In this document: one piece after another, positions 58,105 through 64,000 of the stretch
Layout of the letters: each line of letters opens with the position of its first letter
Numbering within the stretch: position 1 is the first letter of the stretch
NCBI RefSeq assembly: GCF_964340395.1
Contig: NC_135562.1
Span: 24,257,360-24,321,359, forward strand
Direction of reading: 5' to 3'
Length of the DNA stretch: 64,000 nucleotides
DNA from: Glandiceps talaboti
Lineage: Eukaryota > Hemichordata > Enteropneusta > Spengelidae
Translations under genes and position numbers: made by a program
The notes under the pieces: generated by a model
Database searches by the model: none
Told to the model about the DNA's origin: nothing
What the model saw: the letters and a program-made list of their open reading frames with translations, nothing else

Positions 58105-59118
58105 ATAATAATAATAATAATATTTATTTCTTATAGAGCGCATTACATTAAAAACAATCTCAATGCGCTGAACAAAAGTATAAAAGTATTTTAAAATGTA
58201 CATATACACAAGTATAAACAAAATATGAAACAGGATAAAAATACAAAGACACGGAATGACATTTAAAAAACAGAAATGTAAAAAAGTTAAAAAATAATAA
58301 TGAGATCTAAAAAGATGATATTTCAATGCAGATTTAAAACTGTTCAAAGTGTGTGAAGAACGAAGACATGGTGGCAGGGCATTCCAAAGGCGTGGGCCGC
58401 AAATAGAGAAGGCCCGATCACCATAGTATGCAGTGTTCCCTATCGGTTGGTGCAAATTCACCACGCTACCGGATTGCGACCGAAGGGAACGATGGGTGGA
58501 TCTAATCATTAGTAAATCGCCTAGATATGAAGGCCCGCACCCATTAAGAACTTTAAAAACAGTGCAGAGTACTTTGAATTCAATGCGCTTCTGAATAGGT
58601 AGCCAGTGTAATGAATGAAGAACTGGGGTAATATGCATCCACTGTCTAACTTCACTAGTGCATGACTCAATAACTGAAGTCGGAACCCGGTCACCTTCAC
58701 ACGTGAGATACAGTTCGGAATCGTCCGCATACATGACACAATTTAAACCATGACGGATTATGATATCCTCCAAGGGGGCTGTGTAAAGCGTAAACAAAAC
58801 AGGTCCAAGGACGGAGCCTTGGGGGACACCACAATCAAGAGACCTTGCCTTTGACACAACTGCTCCAACACTCACAGATTGGAATCGACCAATCAAATAG
58901 GAACGAAACCACTCCAAGGCTGAGCCCTTGATGCCATATCTATTACGCAATCTGTGTAATAAAACGTCATGATCAATCGTGTCAAAGGCAGCAGAAAGAT
59001 CAAGCAAAATCAATATTACATCTTTACGTTTATCAAGGGAGCCTAATATATCATTTTGGACTCTTAGAAGGGCCGTTTCAGTGCTATAACCCGCTCGATA
59101 AGCTGACTGATAATTAAT
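58105..59118 (-). pseudogene. 5'-truncated L2/CR1-like LINE with internal RT deletion
   Basis: The minus strand opens at QSAYRAGYSTETALLRVQND, then LLDLSAAFDTIDH, DCGVPQGSVLGPVLF and MYADDSELYLTC (RT catalytic blocks). It then jumps from EVRQWM directly to HITPVLHSLHWLPIQKRI. Compared with the L2-like copy at 24.8-28 kb, about 130 residues of thumb are missing, in frame. It ends LRSSHTLNSFKSALKYHLF, a 3' UTR (GCGCTCTATAAGAAATAAA) and (ATT)n at 58105-58124. It is inserted in the F3 core after TTTGCATAAT. Confidence 0.88.
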
Positions 59119-59518
59119 GAGTTACGGTAATTAGGCTATATCTTAAGACTTCAATTTCTATATGATTTAGTACATACGTTAAATATAACAGATCGCATAT
59201 GTCTTATAAAAGTTGTTCTTTTCGCTTAAAGATTTAATGAAAAATTTGCATAATTAATTATTTCAGGTAATTACGCTCTATCTTAAAAATGAAAGCTTCA
59301 AATTTCAGTATAATATAGTACATATATCAACCACAATAATACGCACCTGTCCTATGAAGATAGTTGCTACAACTTTTACCTTTAATGAGTATTTTGAATA
59401 ATGAACAATATTCAGTAATTAAGCAGTATCATGCACTCTTCAAAATTCCTTATAATTTGGCATATACATTAACCTAAGAAAGCACACTTGTCCATAAAAG
59501 AGCCTGTTGCTATAGTTT

Positions 59519-60778
59519 TTTAGCACAACTGAGCTGAGGTTCAGTAGTGCTATAGGGATCACCTGGCATCTGCCTGCCTGTGTGTGTGTGTGTGTGTGAA
59601 CAACTTAAAAGTCAAAAACCGCCGAACCGATATTTGATATTTTGTGGGTCCATTACCTTGGGTGTCTAGTTTGGAAATTGTTCAAATCGAAATGATCGCA
59701 TCACAGGTCTGTGATTTGGGTAAAACAATGTGATTTTTGGTCAAAAGACTTAAACTCAGTAACTACTGGGCAGATTGGTGTGAAATTTGGTGGAAAGATT
59801 CTTAAGGGGGTGTAAAGTAAGATTTGTTCATGACATGATGATTCCATCAATAATATGCAAATTAGGGCAAAATATGTGTCTTTTTGGTTAAAAACCTATA
59901 ATTCCAAAACTACTGAGCAGATTAGGCTGAAATGTAATGGGAATGCATCTAGGGATGTATGGATGAAGAAATATTATGCATACAATGATTCCATGAGTGA
60001 TATGCAAATTAGGTGTAAAAATGTTCATTTTTGGTCAAAAACTTTCTCAAAAAGCACTTGGTCAATGAGTCTGAAACTTGGTGAGATGTTTCTGGAAGTG
60101 TTATTCTGCAGATTTTCTTCAAAACATTTTGACAAAATTGGCCATAGCAACCATGACCACACCCTTAGCAACAACCAAATGGCAGTATATTTTGGTCAAA
60201 TAACAACATCATCTGGTAGGCAAATGAGTAAACATTCAAACAGTGTATGCAAATACCCTAACATCCATGACCACGCCCATAGCAACAGCCAAAAGGTCGT
60301 GTATTTCACAAGATAACAACAGGGATTAATAAACAATTGAATAAACATTCAAAAAACATATGTAAATATGCCTAGCAACAAGACCACGCCCATAGCAACA
60401 GCCAAATAATCACATATATTGCAAAGATAACAACGGGGATTAATAGACAATTGAATAAACTATCAAAAATGTATGTAAATATGCCTAGCAACAAGACCAC
60501 GCCCATAGCAACAGCCAAATTATCACATATATTGCAAAGATAATATCAGGAATTCATACACAAGTGAACAAAAACATACCACAATGTATGAAAATATATC
60601 TAACAACATGACCACGCCCATAGCAACAGCCAAATGATAGTATATATCGTAAAGATAGCAACATGGTTGGCTAGGAGTCATTCACCAAATGAACACATAT
60701 TGTTAGCATGGACTACCATATGGATAAACATTTTTAAAAACTACAGTTGTGCTACAACACCATTGGCGGTATTTTTTA
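59519..60778 (+). mobile_element. F1 element, complete, inserted in F3
   Basis: 5' hairpin TAGCACAACTGAGCTGAGGT and TTCAGTAGTGCTA, GTCT/(GT)n at 59570-59598, box, single-copy region, five core repeats, 3' CAGTTGTGCTACAACACCAT and GGCGGTATTTTTT. Left flank GTTGCTATAGTTTT and right flank AGTTTAATGAG rejoin to match a sister F3 unit (GTTGCTACAACTTTTACC, TTTAATGAG) with at most a one-base gap, so no clear target duplication. Confidence 0.87.
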
Positions 60779-60840
60779 GTTTAATGAGTTATTTGCATAA
60801 TTAGTGATTCCCTTACGGGAGGCATTCAGTTTAAATCTGG

Positions 60841-61040
60841 TGTAGTTAGTCTGTAGTATTTATGTGTGGCAGCTTTCTTTCAAAATGATGTATAAGGTAA
60901 TGCTGAACAAGAGAAGAAGAGAAATATATAATATATGTATTACTTTTGGTGCTCACATAACTTTTACTGTAGTGAACAATCACATGATTTACTGCAAAAC
61001 TCAATAACTTTAATACATTTTGTGCATATTACAAACACAG
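60841..61040. other. Short unique stretch
   Basis: No feature recognised between two F3 copies. Confidence 0.5.
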
Positions 61041-61570
61041 TTTTACCTTCCATAAGGAAGGTTATATTAGGGATGAAAAGTCTGTGTATGTGTGTGTGTG
61101 TCTGTGTGACTATCTGTCTGTCTGACTGTCCTTTTCACTCAAAAACAGCTGGCTTAATTCAAATGAAATTTGGTGCACGTGTTCCATAGGGTAATGGCAA
61201 GAATGTACTGATTTAGGGTAATGGCTGAGTAGGTTTTATTAAATAACCATGAATATTAATGAGCTATTTGCATAATAAATGGTTCTTGGTAATTAGGATA
61301 TCTGAAGAATGAACTCTTCAAAATCAATATAATTTAGTACATACATTGATGACAACATGCATGTTTTATATAGAGTTGGATAATGTGGCTTTCAGTTGTT
61401 AATGAGTGATTTGCATAATTAATTATTTTTAGGCTATATATGAAGGGTGCAAAGTTCATGTTCTGTATAATTTGGTACATACATTCATGATACCACGGTG
61501 CACATGTCTCAGAAAGCTTATTGATGTCATTTGCATAATTAATGATTTTGAGTAATTAGGCTATATCTTA
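61041..61570 (+). mobile_element. F3 element, 3'-truncated
   Basis: 5' hairpin ACCTTCCATAAGGAAGGT (CCTTCCATAAGG at 61046-61057), GT/GTCT run at 61082-61130, box AAAACAGCTGGCTTAATTCA, and about three core repeats with TTTGCATAATTAAT. It stops at 61570 where F1 core begins, and the 3' repeat is absent. Confidence 0.8.
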
Positions 61571-61965
61571 ATATATCTATAGCAACAGTCAAATGATCAT
61601 ATATATTGCAAAGATAACAACATGGTTGGATAGGCAACTGGATAGTCATTCTGCAAATGAACACCTATACCTAGCATGGATCAACATGTGGATAAACAAT
61701 TTTTGATAATAATAATAATACTTTATTTTTCTATAGCGACTTCCATCAAAACAATAACAAACCGCTTCACAATAAAATATATAACAAATGATTTAAAAAT
61801 ACAATGATAAAAGTAAGACCAGCTCGAATACAATGATAAAAGTAAAAGTAAGACCAGCTCGAATACAATGATAAAAGTAAGACCAGCTCAACTAATGTAG
61901 AATGATAAAAATGATATGGACAACATTAAAACTGTACAGTTGTGCTACAGTGCCATTGTGCTATT
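61571..61965 (+). mobile_element. F1 3' part split by a LINE tail
   Basis: F1 core (ATAGCAACAGTCAAATGATC) to GTGGATAAACAATTTTT, then an insert at 61706-61930, then AAAACTGTACAGTTGTGCTA ending the F1 copy. Confidence 0.72.
61706..61930 (-). mobile_element. LINE 3' fragment with TTATTA tail
   Basis: Minus strand: GTGAAGCGGTTTGTTATTGT, GTCGCTATAGAAAAATAAAG, then ATTATTATTATC. An internal 29-35-bp tandem (AATGATAAAAGTAAGACCAG) is repeated three times at 61800-61890. No coding part remains. Confidence 0.65.
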
Positions 61966-62890
61966 TTTTATCTTGTCATTCCCCTACCATGCCTGGAATT
62001 TTACTAGTGGCTTTTAAATTTATTGGGCCTACAACTTTAGTATGGCTATGTCGGATGTCTTAAAAAGCTAGAAAAAAAAGTCACAAATTCTCATTGGCTT
62101 TTAAATTTCCCCCACTGACAGATGACATGTGCATAGACCCAACTGGGTGAGTTGAGCATTATGATGTAAGGGGCCATGTCATTTTCAAATTGATGCACGA
62201 GAAATGTAATTTCTTTGTTTTAGTTTAACCCCCCCCCCCCACCTCCCCCCTCAAAACAAAATGTCTTAATGCAAAATGGGAAAATGAACGACCTGTCCTA
62301 CATGTATGTTTGTATCATATACCATGACATCGATAAACACAACAAACTCTAATTGCAATTCAAATTGTAAAACATTTTGGTGTCTGCAAAACATAGCTTC
62401 AACTGGAAATTGTATTTACCAGTTCTCCTGCTTTTTAGCCTTCAAGTTGTTAATGTCGAGTCGCTCAAAAACTAATCAGGTCTAGCCATGTCTAAATAGC
62501 TAACCTGTCTAGAATTTGGCATTAGGTAATCCTAAAATGTAAAACTATGTCGGATGTTTTAAAAACCAAGAGTTGCAGGTACAAGTAAATTAGGTAATGT
62601 CTACAATAAGTGCAATGCCTTTTTGTAGGAGAATGGCAAGAGAAAAATACTCGGACGATTTGGTTCTAGGCAAGGGGACATACCCCACTCCATACCAGTA
62701 CCTGAGGAAAGGGGAAAGTGATATTTAAAAATCTGTCTGCTGAAATGTGTCCTGTTGTTTATACTTCTTAGACATAATGTCTATGTTGATATAATGTATA
62801 GACTAAATCACAAACTAGCAGTTATTGTCAACACTGTATGAAATGTCACATGTAAAGTATATTTATGATTATCAATGGTATTTTCGATAG
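61966..62890 (+). other. Intron sequence upstream of exon C
   Basis: C-tract at 62229-62249. A possible but rejected exon at 62629 is discussed under rejected items. Otherwise no feature. Confidence 0.5.
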
Positions 62891-62980
62891 GTAAAAGAAC
62901 TGGCCCGATGTCAAGTTCTGGTGATACTTCTGTACTTAGCAATCCAGACAATTGGACAACAGTACAAACAACTACATCAA
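62891..62980 (+). CDS. Internal coding exon, unidentified host gene (exon C)
   Basis: A 90-bp exon with acceptor TATTTTCGATAG (weak pyrimidine tract) and donor ATCAA/GTATGTTG. Using the single G carried from exon B it reads G, then KRTGPMSSSGDTSVLSNPDN, then WTTVQTTTS, with one base left over, so it is a symmetric phase 1-1 exon that could be skipped without a frame change. Ser/Thr-rich with no domain. The next exon lies beyond the right edge or is undetected. Confidence 0.62.
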
Positions 62981-63430
62981 GTATGTTGACTTATACTCTA
63001 TTCCTTGAAGAGGTATAGTCTGTAACTGGAGTATTATTGCTTTTGTTCAGATAACAAACAGATACAATATCATTGAGAATTGTTAAAGTACTAGTAACTA
63101 TACGTTGCACATATTGATTAGAGGTTCATTGTATATAAGTAGTACAACAGCTTGAAATCATGATCATATTTGGGGCACTGAGTTTTGGGTGCAGACTCAA
63201 ACATCAATTTGATTGGATGTATTATACTATACAAACACAATGTACATGTACACACAATAGATTCAATATTGTTCAGGGTGTTCAATGTTAAGAGTAAAAT
63301 CATCGTATTGTACATGTATATCCAGTAAAAGATTTTCAGTTGCAACTATTGCAGCTTTAAATGGGCAGTAATGTACTTTTGTGAAAAGGAGCATAGGATA
63401 ACTTTAAAGTCTTTGCTGGTTACTTTTGTA
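62981..63430. other. No feature seen
   Basis: Intron sequence downstream of exon C with no recognised repeat. Confidence 0.5.
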
Positions 63431-63590
63431 AGCCCCCCGATGGGGTGCTACTACAGTTTGCGCACATGTGTGCATACATGTATCGCATCTGTAATACACT
63501 ATTTCTCAGACATGCAGTATCCAATTTCTTTCAAACCTGACACAAAGGTGACAGACACATCATGTGGGACATATGCCTGTCAATTTTTTT
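63431..63590 (+). mobile_element. F4 5' fragment
   Basis: AGCCCCCCGATGGGGTGCT folds as a short hairpin. It is followed by a TTCTTTCAAACCTGACACAA box, comparable to 56500-56545 and to 7930-7970. It is interrupted by F1 in a T run. Confidence 0.45.
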
Positions 63591-63683
63591 TTAGCGCAAT
63601 TGAACTGATAAGGTTCAGTAGTGCTATAGGCATGACAGAGTGTCTGTCTGTCTGTCTGCCTGCCTGTCTGTCTGTCTCTTTGT

Positions 63684-63721
<38 letters not shown>

Positions 63722-64000
63722 TTGTGTAAACAACTTAAAGTCAAAAACTGCTGGATTGATTGCTTTGATATTTTGTGGTCATGTTACTTCTGGTGTTAAG
63801 TTGGGAGTTGCTAAACTGAAAATGATTGCATCAGAGATGTGGCTTTTGGGTCAAAAAATGTTATTTTTGGTCAAAAAACTTAAACTCCCAAACGACTGGG
63901 CAGATAGGTCTGAAATTTGGTGGGGACATTCTTAGGGGTGAGTAAATTCAGATTTGTTCATGATGATGATTCCCTCAGTAATATGCAAAGTATGGTTTTT
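63591..64000 (+). mobile_element. F1 element, running off the right edge
   Basis: 5' hairpin TAGCGCAATTGAACTGATAA and GGTTCAGTAGTGCTATAG, GTCT/(GT)n at 63640-63720, box AAAAACTGCTGGATTGATTG and the start of the single-copy region. Confidence 0.83.

Larger units (their letters stand above)
57693..60840 (+). mobile_element. Second F3 copy, split by a LINE and an F1 element
   Basis: F3 sequence occurs at 57693-58104 (box AACAGCTGGTTGAATT, then core repeats with TTTGCATAATTAATTATT), 59119-59518 and 60779-60840. The last piece ends CCTTACGGGAGG plus CATTCAGTTTAAATCTGG, the F3 3' end. Core period is about 150-170 bp with TTAGTACATACATTAA and GGTAATTAGGCTATATCTTA. The intervening blocks are a LINE fragment (58105-59118) and F1 (59519-60778). 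Confidence 0.78.
56025..62890 (+). other. Intron of about 6.9 kb, unidentified gene
   Basis: Inferred between exon B and exon C. 56025-56645 shows no recognised repeat; the rest is nested F3, F1 and LINE sequence. An additional small exon is possible. Confidence 0.55.

Noticed and set aside
62629-62722. Possible terminal exon (acceptor TTTTTGTAG, then ENGKRKILGRFGSRQGDIPH and a stop)
   Set aside because: Open for 31 codons only in phase 0, while exon B demands phase 1, in which it stops after 14 codons. No donor. An alternative last exon cannot be excluded, but the evidence is weak.

Overview
This is animal (metazoan) nuclear DNA, AT-rich and dominated by repeats. The evidence is short exons with GT-AG borders in very long introns, non-LTR retrotransposons, a Penelope-like element, a tRNA-derived SINE and long minisatellite arrays. 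The mix of elements suits a marine invertebrate (lophotrochozoan, hemichordate or cephalochordate); I cannot name the species. No bacterial-type genes, operons, rRNA or CRISPR arrays are visible.

The only host gene I can support is on the plus strand. Three short exons (16357-16415, 55915-56024, 62891-62980) join in one reading frame across introns of about 39.5 kb and 6.9 kb, and encode a Ser/Thr/Asn-rich, probably disordered segment of a protein I do not recognise. Nearly everything from 16.4 kb onward is therefore intron. A weaker candidate is a first coding exon on the minus strand at 9810-9849.

Layout: 1-4024 30-bp minisatellite; 4681-4906 44-bp repeat; 5601-7540 element with long inverted repeats and nested perfect palindromes; 7978-12850 dispersed families F1, F3 and F2; 13331-14632 67-bp array; 15312-15858 45-bp array; first exon; 16.6-24.6 kb F1/F2 mosaic; 24621-30813 a 51-bp-TIR-bounded segment holding an L2/CR1-like LINE with an intact endonuclease-RT ORF; 31.9-36.4 kb F1 copies and a dead LINE split by a MITE; 37.8-39.6 kb 41-bp array; 39.6-51.8 kb F1/F2 copies, SINEs and a dead Penelope-like element; 51.85-55.57 kb 37-bp array with an 808-bp tandem duplication; second exon; 56.8-61.6 kb nested F3/F1/LINE; third exon; then F4 and F1 to the window end.

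The most interesting system is a set of dispersed families (called here F1, F2, F3, and probably F4) with one shared plan: a short subterminal inverted repeat folded into a 5' hairpin, a GTCT/GT microsatellite, a conserved box, tandem 110-160-bp core repeats, and the same short repeat inverted near the 3' end. F2 and F1 copies sit inside other repeats whose sister units give the empty site, and they show clean insertion in T-rich DNA without target duplication. This is the behaviour expected of Helentron-type non-autonomous elements (HINE / DINE-1 / pearl-like). That assignment is an inference.
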